The notes under the pieces were generated by a model that did no database searches, was not told where the DNA came from, and saw nothing but the letters and a program-made list of their open reading frames with translations. A stretch of 64,000 nucleotides of DNA from Spirodela intermedia (lineage: Eukaryota; Streptophyta; Magnoliopsida; Alismatales; Araceae): the NCBI GenBank assembly GCA_902729315.2, contig LR746276.1, positions 659,169 through 723,168 on the forward strand. The letters run 5' to 3'. Position 1 is the first letter of the stretch, and every line of letters starts with the position of its first letter. Position numbers and translations under genes: made by a program. This document shows, piece after piece, positions 1 to 9,952 of the stretch.

Positions 1-857
1 CTCTCTCTCTCTTTCTCTCTCTCCTCTCTCTCTCTCTTTCTCTCTCTCCCTCTCTCTTTCTCTCTCTCCCTCTCTCTTTCTCTCTCTCCCTCTCTCTTTC
101 TCTCTCCTTCTCTCTCTCCCTCTCTCACTCTTTCTCTCTCTCCTCTCTCTCCCTCTCTCTCTCTCTCGCTCTCTCTCCTCTCTCTCTCTCTCGCTCTCTC
201 TCCCTCTCTCTCTCGCTCTCTCTCCTCTCTCCTTCTCTCTCCCTCTCTCTCTCTCCTCTCTCTCTCGCTCTCTTTCTCCCTCTCTCTCTCTCCTTCTCTC
301 TCTCCCTCTCTCTTTCTCTCTCTCCCTCTGTCCTCTCTTTCTCTCCTTCTCTCTCTCCCTCTCTCTCTCTCTCTCCTCTCTCTCTCTCGCTCTCTTTCTC
401 CCTCTCTCTCTCTCCTCTCTCTCTCCCTCTCTCCTTCTCTCTCTCGCTCTCTCTCCCGCTCTCTCTCCTCTCTCTCTCCTCTCTCCTTCTCTCTCTCCCT
501 CTCTCTCTCTCTCTCCTCTCTTTCTCTCCTCTCTCTCTCTCGCTCTCTCCGCCCTCTCTCCTCTCTCTCTCCTCTCCTTCTCTCTCTCCCTCTCTCTCTC
601 CTCTCTTTCTCTCCTCTCTCTCTCCCGCCCTCTCTCCTCTCTCTCTCCTCTCTCCTTCTCTCTCTCCCTCTCTCTCTCCTCTCTTTCTCTCCTCTCTCTC
701 TCTCGCTCTCTTTCTCCTCTCTCTCTCTCTCTCTCCCGCTCTCTCTCTCTCTTTCTCTCTCTCCCCTCTCTCTTTCTCTCTCTCCCCTCTCTCTTTCTCC
801 TCTCTCTCTCCCTCTCTCCTTCTCTCTCTCCTCTCTCTCTCCCTCTCTCTCTCTCCT
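1..857. repeat. Long polypyrimidine (CT-rich) low-complexity block
   Basis: Almost every base on the plus strand is C or T, as imperfect TCTC/CCTCTC units with scattered single G interruptions. The block starts at the window edge, so its true length is unknown. Such a homopurine/homopyrimidine stretch can form triplex DNA, and it resembles the CT-rich leader found in some plant LTR elements. No gene is visible in it. Confidence 0.95.
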
Positions 858-1115
858 CCGATTTTAAGAACCGAGTCTTTCGTTGCTACCCTCTCTCCCC
901 CTCTCTCTCTCTTTATCCCTCCCTATCCCCTTCTCCCCCCCCCCTCTCTCTCTCCCTCTCCGATTTGAAGAACCAGAGTACTTCGTTGGTTCTCTCTCGC
1001 TCTCTCTCTTCCTCTCTCGCTCTGCCCCCCCCCCCTCTCTCTCTCTCTCTCTCCCTCCCTCCCTCCCTCCCTCTCCTCCGATTTGAGGAACCAGAGTACT
1101 TCGTTGGTTCTCTGA
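853..1115 (+). repeat. Three copies of a ~35-bp motif alternating with CT tracts
   Basis: A motif of the form CCGATTTgAgGAACC followed by AGAGTACTTCGTTGGTTCTC occurs at about 853-891 (diverged), 956-996 and 1073-1115. Pyrimidine runs separate the copies. A further diverged copy follows the CT tract at about 6326-6366. The alternation of CT tract and motif looks like slippage or recombination inside an LTR R/U5-like region, placed just upstream of the gypsy relic. Confidence 0.7.
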
Positions 1116-1391
1116 CGAGATACTCTCCTCCATTTAGCATCCCCGACGGAAGCGGACTCAACGGTTACCCGTCGCTACATAAAGCAATTGTTGGACAGAA
1201 CCGTCCAACTAACCCCAAGAAGAGGACGCGTCACCACGGCAGGCAAACGTGAGAACGTACTGGGCCAGCCGACGTCAGGCAACCGACCAGATAACAGCTT
1301 CCATTGACTTATGAAAACATTGGCTACACGTGGATGGAGGAGGGAGAAAAGTCTATATGTACTCTGAGACCATGTAGAACTCAATCAAAGG

Positions 1392-1426
<35 letters not shown>

Positions 1427-1490
1427 TGTCTTGTCCCGTTCCTATGCTTTTAGGAGGCGTATTCATTACCTGTCCTCAGTGAACCATCGC
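1116..1490 (+). mobile_element. Possible 5' LTR/leader remnant upstream of gypsy relic 1
   Basis: This non-coding stretch holds a perfect (CT)16 tract at 1393-1424. It lies between the CT/motif array and the first sequence that reads as gag. Its position suggests the U5/leader of the element. I could not identify a convincing primer-binding site or LTR ends, so the assignment rests on position only. Confidence 0.35.
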
Positions 1491-4040
1491 CTCCTTACGA
1501 GAGACAATCATGGGTACAGATCAAGATACTAAGTGGTGAGATATCCATAACTCGGGATGATTGGGGGGACAGAATCTGACCAAGGCCAACACATACACCC
1601 TCATAGGGGCATTGAGAACTCAGCCTCCAACATCCGACCCAACACCACACAGGGGCATCTCCCAAATGTGCAAGAACCAACCATCAGGTCCTTGTTCAGA
1701 GCCTTGGCAACGGGGACTAGACAAGAAATATCATTATTCGATGGTAACAACATAGGAGGCTAGGTATTCTGAGTTGAACTATTCTTCAATTTACATCCAT
1801 TATCAATGGCCAAATAGTTATCTACCATTGATTTCAATTTATAAGGTAAGGCTCTCTCTCATGATTTAGATGGAACGATGTGTGTGAGCCCTTCAGAAGC
1901 TAGGAATATCTCCGTCATCAGCTTTTGAAACAAATCCGCACCCTTTGCCAAAATTTTCTGAAAATAAAACAGTAGGATACCATGGCAGAATATTGTGATG
2001 AGTTTGAGCTCATAACTATGGTTATTGATAATATCTCAGAAGGTGTCTTAGAGAATACCTTTCGTAAGGGTCTCAATAAGGAAATTCAGGTGGAAGTTTG
2101 TGTTTTTGAACCTACAAGGTTGAAGGTGATAATATGACTGACCCGAAAGTGGAAATGAAGTTGGGCACACTGAACAATATTGATTATTTGAGAAAGAACC
2201 ATATCTCCAAACACTCCAATAGAAATACCTCATATCATTGTCCATGACATTGTAAAGGACCAGACTTATCACTTTCTCAATACAAAGACATAGTGAGCTC
2301 TCCCATTGTAGTCACCACCACCATAGACATCATCTTCTAGAAGAAATGAAAGGTTACATCTCATTCCAAGTTCATGCACCATGGTTTCTGGGCTTGTGTT
2401 TTTCATTCAACGAAAAGTTGGCACTAAGGTACCCCTGCGAGAAAAAGCTACAAGTACTGGTCATCCTTGAAGATACTCCTCTAGAGCTCAATGAGGCCAG
2501 TGACGATGGGAATGAACCTCTCACCGAAGAAGACCTCACCCACTTGATGTTCACCCTTAACTCCTTGGCAAAAGATGCCTAGATTTGAACACTTAAACTT
2601 CCAAGGGAATCTAGGCAAAGGGATAGTCACCATTATCGTCTATATTGAGGCTTCACATAATTTCATCACCATGAATTTAACCAAAGAATTTAAACTTTTG
2701 ACAATGATGACTTCTCCATTTCATGTTGTTACAAGCATATACAAACAGGTCATGAGAACAACTACTTGTCAAGGTATTTTACTGGAGCTTTAAGTGATGA
2801 TTTTCTAGTCATTCCCTCGGCCACGGTTGATATAGTGCTTGGGCTGAAATGATTAAGCACCATAACAAAGGTCAAAATAGATTTCAAAAAATGGATGATA
2901 TCTTTGAGGCAGGGATCAGATTGCATCATCCTCCAAGTGGATATTCCACAAAATGATACCAATATCACCCTGAAGGCCTTATCCAAAGTCATCAAACAAG
3001 CAGACATGATTATCACACTCTTTTAGATTAGTTAACATGATAACACATCATCTTGCAATTTATCAAAACTCAAAGGCTGCCTCAAGATCATATTCCCTAT
3101 AGTATTCAAACAATGCAATGAATTCCCCCCAATCCACAAAGTAGATTGTACTATCCCACTAGAACCTAGCACAAGACCCCTTAACATCAACCCATTCCAT
3201 TACTTGTATTTTTAAAAGAAAGACTTGAGAAACTTGTCTAGGAGATGCTTTCAGCATGGATTATTCATCACTCCAAGAGCTGATATTTCAATTCAGTTTT
3301 GTTTGTTAAAAAATAATGATGGAACTTAGCAATTTTTTGTGTAGATTATTACACCCTGAAGTAAGTGATGATTTAATAGTCGAATAATTTCTTGATGAAC
3401 TAAACAAAGCCATGATGCTTTCAGAACTAGATCTGATTTTGCACTCTCAAAGATTATTATGAGTTCCTTGTGATACATTTCAAGTAAACATTCATCATAT
3501 ACACAACTTAACACAATCTCAAGTTCATTATGGAGCAGAAGAAAATACTATAAGAATATAAAAAATATGTATCCAAAATATTTGGATTTGATTTTGAGAT
3601 TTTCTGCAAGTCAAGATCCAAAAATAAAGTAGTTGATGCATTATCTTAAAAACTTATATGTCACAGACTTCAAGTTATGGAATTATCATGTTTGGAACTA
3701 TTAAATCTTGACATAATCATACAAAATAATAAATTGGCCCCTTCCTCATCAAGATCATCATCAAACTTCAAGATGCAAAAGAACAATGACCAGCTTATTC
3801 CTTCCACCAAGGACTTCTAATTTCTAATATTCCTAAGAAATTTTATGATTCAATTATTATAGGTCAATCAAGATTTATAAGAACTTACAAAAGAATCAAT
3901 CAAAATGTACAATAGAATGAGATGAAAATTCATGTCAAAAAGTACATTGAAGCATATTACACTCAACAAAAAATAAGACACATGTTCTTTCTCTAGATAA
4001 GTTATTGTAGCTTATACTTATTCCAAAAAAAATTAAGAAG
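1490..4040 (+). mobile_element. Degenerate Ty3/gypsy retrotransposon, relic 1
   Basis: Translation across frames with many stops and shifts gives gypsy-like blocks in canonical order. A gag-like stretch (about 1640-2170) contains 'AEYCDEFELI' and 'FRKGLNKEIQVEV'. An aspartic-protease-like stretch near 2620-2850 contains 'EASHNFITMNL' and 'ATVDIVLGLK'. Reverse-transcriptase entry blocks lie at about 3100-3470, including 'KERLEKLV' and 'FLDELNKAMMLSELDL'. An RNase H-end-like segment 'SKNKVVDALS' lies near 3610-3650. No reading frame is intact, so it cannot encode functional proteins. An A-rich, polypurine-like tract precedes position 4041. Confidence 0.8.
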
Positions 4041-5225
4041 GTATGTGATGTGACCTAATCATTGTATAATAAATCATCTAAATTCAAAATTTATAAAACT
4101 AGAAGATACTATTTTTTAGGTTTTTAGAAATATTTAAATACATAAAAAAATTATAATTTGATAAAGGTTTTAAAAATTATAGAAAATATTTAAATTGCTC
4201 ATAAGGATGTTAGATAATGTCTAGTAATATTTTAGAATTTTGCTCAAAAAATATAATTTTATGATTTCTAAACTAAACGATAAAGATAAAATATATTTAA
4301 AAATTCACGAGAAAGAGAAATTCGAGTATAGATATCAAAATGACATCAACACCCTGATGAATGTCATTCAAACAAAAGTAGAGTTTCACCTAACAATTCT
4401 TACATAAACGATTACAAATGATTGATCAAATTAAAATATATAAAAGATAAAAGAATCTTAATTAAAACATAAAAGATAGAGTTCTGACTTCATAACGACG
4501 ATTATCAAAATTGTATTTTTAAGATGATTATTGTATAATGTCTATAACATCAAAGGTTATATAGACAATCTCTAATTTTTTTTTAAAGTTTAAAAATTAA
4601 TGAAATGAATTGATGAATCATCTTTAAACAATCGTTACTTAATAAAGCAGAAAAATGATGATTTTCAAATATCTAGTGGTTATTAGTCATTAGAGATAAG
4701 CTGAATGGAGGTAGAACACATTTTAAGGAGCTTCATCTTCATACGTATGTAGCAATATGAAGGTTTTCATCGCATCTTGTATGTTATGAGGAGGTGGCAA
4801 CTCGTTTCTTAATAAATCATCCTCTTTCTGACAACAACTTATTTATTGATCAATCGAAGATGATTTTTTCAATAGATTCAAAATCTTTTTATTCATAAAT
4901 ATTTGTCAGTTGGTGATGATGCTTCACAAATTATATTGATAATATTTTTCTTGATAATTGAGTAATTATAGTGGCTTAATCATTACTTTGCACTCTGTAA
5001 GAAAATCATGATTTAATCAGATGAAAATGTTAATTTTTGACTCTAGTGTGATTCAAACTCTCGCTGATTGTCCACTTACATTAGAGAGTGAAATAAATAT
5101 GTGAATACTTTTGTCAAGTGATGTCATAAAAGTATCTACTTCTTATAAATTAGGGGTATTTAAGATATTAAAATTATTTTAAAAAATTAAGAAGTAGTGG
5201 TACAAGTTTAGTCTCACAATAATTA
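4040..5225 (-). repeat. Dispersed ~1.2-kb repeat, inverted relative to the copy at 61.07-62.37 kb
   Basis: Read on the minus strand, this segment matches 61070-62370 block by block. Shared blocks include the 'GACATCACTTGACAAAAGTAT' / 'GACGTCACTTGATAAAGGCAT' region, a 'gatgaagctccttaa / gatgaagctcccta' block, a 'taatttgatcaat(ta)aatcatttgtaatc' block and a terminal 'tagtat(c/t)ttctagttttataaa' block. Divergence is substantial, with many substitutions and indels, so the copies are old. It could be an LTR, since it directly follows the gypsy relic and an A-rich tract, or a non-autonomous element. No coding capacity is seen. Confidence 0.75.
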
Positions 5226-6230
5226 TTTTTTAATTTTGAGCCAAATATATAATAATATATCTTTTTTTTACTCAATATTGTCTTCAAATGTGTACAACAA
5301 CTCTATCTCCCATGCCTAGTAGGCCACAAGTGACATGAAAGGGAAGTGACATGCATGTGTTTTGTTGATCATTCATAAGTTGCTCAAGCCCCTTACTCAT
5401 TGCTTTGCTTTTGACCTACATATAGGTTTAGCTGGTTAGCGGGTGCCTCAACTTGCTTGAGAGCACAACTAGTACTAGCATCCTCCCTTTTTATATATTT
5501 TTATTATATCTTATTTCTCTTTACTTTACCTAAAAAATATGATTATAAAATTATATAAATTCACATAAAATCATTTAATTAGTTAAAAATTTACATTAAA
5601 TAATTAAAAATAATTTTATTATTAATTTAACATAAATATAATTGTATTATCATAAGTCAAGATTAAAAATAAAGACTTAGATATATCATTTTAGATAAAA
5701 ATGACTAAGCTGAGCAACATGTACTTTAAAAATGATATGATTGGATCACATTTCATGATACATCAATATAAAATATTTACCAAAAGATGAGAGCTCTACA
5801 AAAGAAGATAAAAATGAGGAGATGTTCTTTTCAAAATGAAGGTATTATTTTTGTACAAATTTAGTTAGTTTCCTATTCTATTATAAATCTATGACTCTTG
5901 AGGAGTTGAAAAAAACTATCTTCCACAAAAGTAGTTATCTAGAAATAAGCTCAATAGAAGAAAGGGCAAGATATTTGCAGCCGCCAACATTGATCCACGT
6001 GCTATTGAGCAAGTAAGTTTTGATATCATGTAAAAGAGAGCGGAAGAAAGAGGTGATGGAAAATGAATAAGAGAAAGAGGAATAATAGTGTGGAGGAGAC
6101 AATGCGACTTCTGGGCCTAAAATCCACCAATGCTTTTATAGGAGCTGAGGTTACAAGTGGTGCTAAGGTTCTCTTTTCTACGAGCTTTGGAGACCGTTGG
6201 GGTTGGGATTATGAAGGTGAATCGTTTACA
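5226..6230. other. AT-rich intergenic region, no gene seen
   Basis: The sequence is AT-rich with long A/T runs around 5460-5720. Only short chance ORFs are present, with no recognisable protein, tRNA or repeat copy. A short GC-richer stretch around 6060-6230 precedes the CT tract. Confidence 0.6.
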
Positions 6231-6233
6231 TCC

Positions 6234-6268
<35 letters not shown>

Positions 6269-6276
6269 TCTATATA

Positions 6277-6329
<53 letters not shown>

Positions 6330-6366
6330 TCCGACTTCAAGGATAAGAGAACTCCGTTGGCTCCCG
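6231..6366. repeat. (CT)n tract followed by a diverged copy of the 35-bp motif
   Basis: Nearly continuous CT dinucleotides interrupted by a short TATATATA run extend to about 6328. They are followed by CCTCCGACTTCAAGG and AACTCCGTTGGCTCC, a diverged version of the motif repeated at 853-1115. Confidence 0.8.
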
Positions 6367-6523
6367 CCAAACACCATCGCCACGGGGTCCTATCTGACCT
6401 GGCCGGGCCAAGCCCAGTGAACGATAAAACCTTTTTCTTTTATTTTTATTCTCAAAATTCAAGACCAAAAGCAAGCAGCCCAAAGCCGGACCGGGCCCGG
6501 GCCCGGGCCTGGCCCTACAGAAT

Positions 6524-7983
6524 TCAGAGACGACCCGCGGCGGCCCTCTTCAGAGTATACCTCCTCGCAAATACGGAGAAAGCAATAAGGTTAGCCACGC
6601 ATAGTCCAGTCAACGCGGAAAAGAGATAACCCAGGTGTCCCTCGCTGAGGTCCTTCGGCACCCACGAGGCAGCCAGTGTCGCCATCGCCGCCGAGCTCAG
6701 GTAGCTCCCCAGAGAGATTCCGAGAAGGGATATCGCCGTTGACATGCTCCTCATCCCCACCGGCGCCTCGCTGTAGAAGAACTCCAGCTGCCCCACACAG
6801 GCAAAGGCCTCTGCGCCGCCGACGAGGAAGTACTGCGGCAGTTGCCACGCTATGGCGGCGCCGCCGCTCTTCACTCTCTTCATCTCCACCGCCGCCGCCG
6901 TCGCCACTGCCGCCGCCATGAGCGAGTATCCAATCCCCATCCTCTGAAGCAGCGGCGGCGCCGCCGCGGGGACGACGACCAGCCACGCCATGACGCTCGC
7001 CACCTCGAAGGCGAAGAGGGACGCCGGGGGCACGCAGAAGGAGGCGATCTTCCCGTCCATGGCCTTCCCTTGCTCGACGAAGGTGGTGTAAATGTGTGCG
7101 TAGGCGGCGGAGAAGACGACGCCGGTGAGCCAGAACGGGAGCAGCCGGAGAAGAAACTTCAGCTCCGCAGCTCTGAAACTTCTCCCCAGTTGGCCCTTCG
7201 TCGTCGTCCTCAGCCGGAAAATCTTCGTGCCGGAGAGAAAAGCTCCGAGCGCCGCCGCCATGGCGACGGCGGCGCCGCCGAATCCGACCGCCCATCCGAC
7301 GTTCTCTTCCGTCCAGACTACGAAGGTGCTGGAAACGAGAGCACCCAGGTTGAGAGAGAAGTAGAACCAGTTGAAGAAGGAAGACTTCTTCTTTCTCCCC
7401 CTCTGGTCCTCGTCGCAGAACTGATCGGCCCCCAAAGGAAGAAGCGAGGACTTGACCCCCCCACTCCCCAGGGCAACCATGTATAGGCCGGAGAAGAAGA
7501 TGACCCTCTGAGGAGTTGCAGAAGATCGGAGGATAGAAGATAGGGTGACGAGAAACATTCCCTGTCAGATTTTAGAGAGAGAAAGTCAACAGATGAGAAC
7601 GGTGAGAATCGAAAAACTTTTGGGAGAGTGGTAACATACGATGAGCTCGATCGAGGAGGCCAAGATCATGCAGTAGCCTCCGCAGTAGGAATCCGCCACG
7701 AGAGCTCCGAGGAAGGGAGCCAGGAAGCTCGTCCCAGTCCAGGACATGATGCTCGTGGCTATAGAAGGATTGCTCTGGTGGAGCACGTCGCCGAGAAAGA
7801 TCACCAAGTTTGTGGATATTCCGAAGTAGCCGAGGCTCTCCAAGCACCCAACGCCTGCAAATTTCTGGCGTGAATGGGGAAAAAGGGAGATGAACGAGTC
7901 GGCAGAAGGACGGACTTACCCAGGATAATGGCGGGGCCACGCCAGTCTTCTTCCTGGGATGATCCTTCTACTCCCTGGAACAT
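6524..7983 (-). CDS. NRT1/PTR-family (NPF/POT) transporter with shortened loops
   Basis: A major-facilitator peptide/nitrate transporter homologue, expected in a membrane, with substrate unknown. Three exons join in frame: 7983-7920, 7854-7640 and 7561-6524, giving 417 residues with GT-AG introns. Start: MFQGVEGSS. The N-terminal half has 'GYFGISTNLV', 'WTGTSFLAPFLGALVADSY', 'GSGGVKSSLLPLGADQF' and the PTR signature region 'FFNWFYFSLNLGALVSS'. The C-terminal half has 'LLRLLPFWLTGVVFSAAYA', 'LQRMGIGYS', 'LPQYFLVGGAEAF' and 'GQLEFFYSEAPVGMRS'. NPF proteins are usually about 550-600 residues. Here the TM6-TM7 cytoplasmic loop is reduced to roughly 18-20 residues and two later loops are also short, all inside one exon. 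The TM1 ExxER proton-coupling motif reads G-C-L-E-S, losing the first Glu and the Arg. It may be a divergent functional copy or a decaying one, although the frame is open throughout. Confidence 0.85.
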
Positions 7984-8010
7984 ATGAGATTTCAGAAACC
8001 CACATCGTGT

Positions 8011-8145
8011 CCAGAGAGAGAGAGAGAGAGGGAGGGAGGGAGGGAGATAGAGAGAGGGAGGGAGAGGGAGAGAGAGAGGGAGAGGGAGAGGGAGAGGGAG
8101 AGGGAGAGGGAGAGGGAGAGGGAGAGGGAGAGGGAGAGGGACAGA
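8011..8145. repeat. GGGAGA/GA purine tract upstream of the NPF start
   Basis: GAGA and GGGAGA hexamers run almost without interruption and end at 'cagatcgag'. On the NPF-coding strand this is a (CTCTCC)n pyrimidine tract beginning about 28 bases upstream of the ATG, so it lies in the 5' UTR or core promoter. Confidence 0.9.
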
Positions 8146-8960
8146 TCGAGCTTCACAGCTTGCAGCCGTGAAGAAGGCACACCCTCACAGAGAGAAAGAG
8201 GCCACCTTTTCGATTCTCAGGAGTGGAGTTGAATCCCCTTTTTCTATGGAGTCGTCTGTCTCCTCCATGGATGAGACCTGTGCAGGGCTCTCTCTCTCTC
8301 TCTCTCTCCGGGCTAATGTTGTGGGGGCCAAGGCGATCTTAAATGGGAGGAACACAATTACTAGTAATTAACACGCGAAAAGAGATTAACTTGAAATTAC
8401 AAATCATAATCCCAAATGTCCATCCCCTCCCTCTTAATTGACCAAATAAACAGGTCCAAATAATTACTTAAATTGATATTATTCCTCTGTATTCTCTAAA
8501 AATGTGTAGAAAAACACGCAAAAAATTATTACAAGCTTTGCACTTTATGGGTACAAAAATAAAATGTTTGAGAGGAAAATAAATATATATAGCTGCAAAG
8601 AAAATATTTACTTGACGACTTCTCGCCCCACGTCTGTCTGTGAAGGCGGTGCTCCTCGGAAAGGTGTCAGGTGACGTGTCGGATCAAAAGTCAAAGCCAC
8701 GTGTTCGCGTCTTACTTTCTCCACGCGTCAATCGGCTGACTTGGAACTTATCCTGAGAGCTCTCAGCGACCGTCTGATCCCTATCAGGGCTGCTGGTGGC
8801 AAAACCGCCGGCGAGCCGTCAAGAAGGCGGAGCCACTTCATCCTCGTCCCCACGATTCTTAGGTTGACCGGGCTATAACAAGGCTGCCGCGCGCGGGCCG
8901 TGCCCGGGCCCACCCTCCGAGACTCTGTGCTCGAGGGTATGAATCGAATTTAAAAAATGA
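8146..8960. other. Intergenic region between the NPF gene and the tRNA gene
   Basis: No gene is seen. It holds a short CT tract (about 8289-8308), an AT-rich stretch (8340-8610) and a GC-rich stretch (8620-8930). A G-box palindrome CACGTG lies at 8698-8703, a possible bZIP/bHLH site for the divergent NPF promoter. Only the palindrome is visible; its function is inferred. Confidence 0.5.
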
Positions 8961-8964
8961 GAGT

Positions 8965-8971
8965 AAAAAAA
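8965..8971 (-). terminator. Pol III T-run terminator of tRNA-Gly
   Basis: Seven A residues on the plus strand make a T7 run on the coding strand, 11 bases past the tRNA 3' end. This is the usual RNA polymerase III stop signal. Confidence 0.7.
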
Positions 8972-8982
8972 TTCAAAACAAA

Positions 8983-9053
8983 TGCACCAGCCGGGAATCG
9001 AACCCGGGTCTGTACCGTGGCAGGGTACTATTCTACCACTAGACCACTGGTGC
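8983..9053 (-). tRNA. tRNA-Gly, anticodon GCC
   Basis: Read on the minus strand, this 71-nt sequence begins GCACCAGTGG and ends with the matching acceptor strand CTGGTGC plus discriminator A. The B box reads GGGTTCGATTCCC. The anticodon arm is GTACC-CTGCCAC-GGTAC, with GCC as the anticodon, and the D arm contains TAGTGGTAGAA. There is no intron, and all stems pair by inspection. A T7 run follows immediately. Confidence 0.96.
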
Positions 9054-9485
9054 GGGATGTAGGCACGGGCATTCCAGAAAAAATCGCACGTTCTCGGCGG
9101 CACCGCCTCCGTCCATCCGCTCCAGGGAAGCTAACCTTTCTTTCGCTCTTCTCCCGCAAGCGATCTTCCGGTCTCCGAGGTACGTGTACCTCTGTCTCTC
9201 AATCTCTCTCTGCGCTCACCGCTCTCTCCCTGCTCTACGGTTGTTCTCTTCTCCGAGATATCAGTCGCTCTCATCGTCCATCGCCCTTTCTCACTCTGTT
9301 TGCCTGTCTCTGTCTGTGTATGTTTATCTGTATCTCCCTCTACGCTATCCCCGTCAACCGCTCTCTCCTGACCAGGGGAAGGAAGGGGCGGGGAGAGGTT
9401 TCTCCAGTTAACCATGGGTGCCTCTTTTTAATACTTTCTTGGTGGATTGTTTTGTCGATGAATGCCGGCAGTACTTGAGGGGAGG

Positions 9486-9881
9486 ATGCCGAAGATCAAG
9501 ACAAGCCGCATCAAGTACCCTGAAGGATGGGAGTTGATCGAGCCCACACTGCGCGAACTTGAGCAGAAGATGAGAGAAGGTTTGCCCTCCTGCGGCTGTC
9601 CTTTTTCGTTTTGGTTGGTTTGATATTTCGCGCTGTCCTTACCGTATGCGTGCGACGGACTTTTTGATTCCTCCTCGCGTACGCAGCTCAAAATGATCCA
9701 CATGATGGCAAGAGGAAGTGCGAGGCTCTGTGGCCGATTTTCAAGATTGCGCATCAGAAGAGCCGTTATATCTATGACCTTTACTTTCGCAGAAAGGAAA
9801 TTTCGAAGGAGTTGTACGAATTCTGCCTTGATCAAGGCCACGCAGATCGCAACCTAATTGCAAAGTGGAAGAAGGTTTGGA

Positions 9882-9952
<71 letters not shown>

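Noticed and set aside
1-857. Possible CRISPR-like or satellite array in the CT block
   Set aside because: No defined repeat-spacer structure or constant period. It is simple-sequence DNA, and the context is a plant nuclear genome.
864-1252. Overlapping ORFs rich in Ser-Leu or Glu-Arg repeats around 0.86-1.25 kb
   Set aside because: They are translations of the CT/GA tracts (SLSLSL, RERERE) with no domain and appear on both strands. The same applies to similar ORFs near 6.06-6.63, 7.96-8.23, 9.87, 14.36, 21.14-21.67, 22.0 and 31.8-32.2 kb.
6591-7486. Long ORFs in other frames across the NPF gene (e.g. 6591-7295 minus, 6842-7486 plus)
   Set aside because: GC-rich shadows of the NPF exon 3 frame. 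They are rich in Arg/Gly/Pro with no family resemblance, while the true frame carries PTR signatures and membrane helices.
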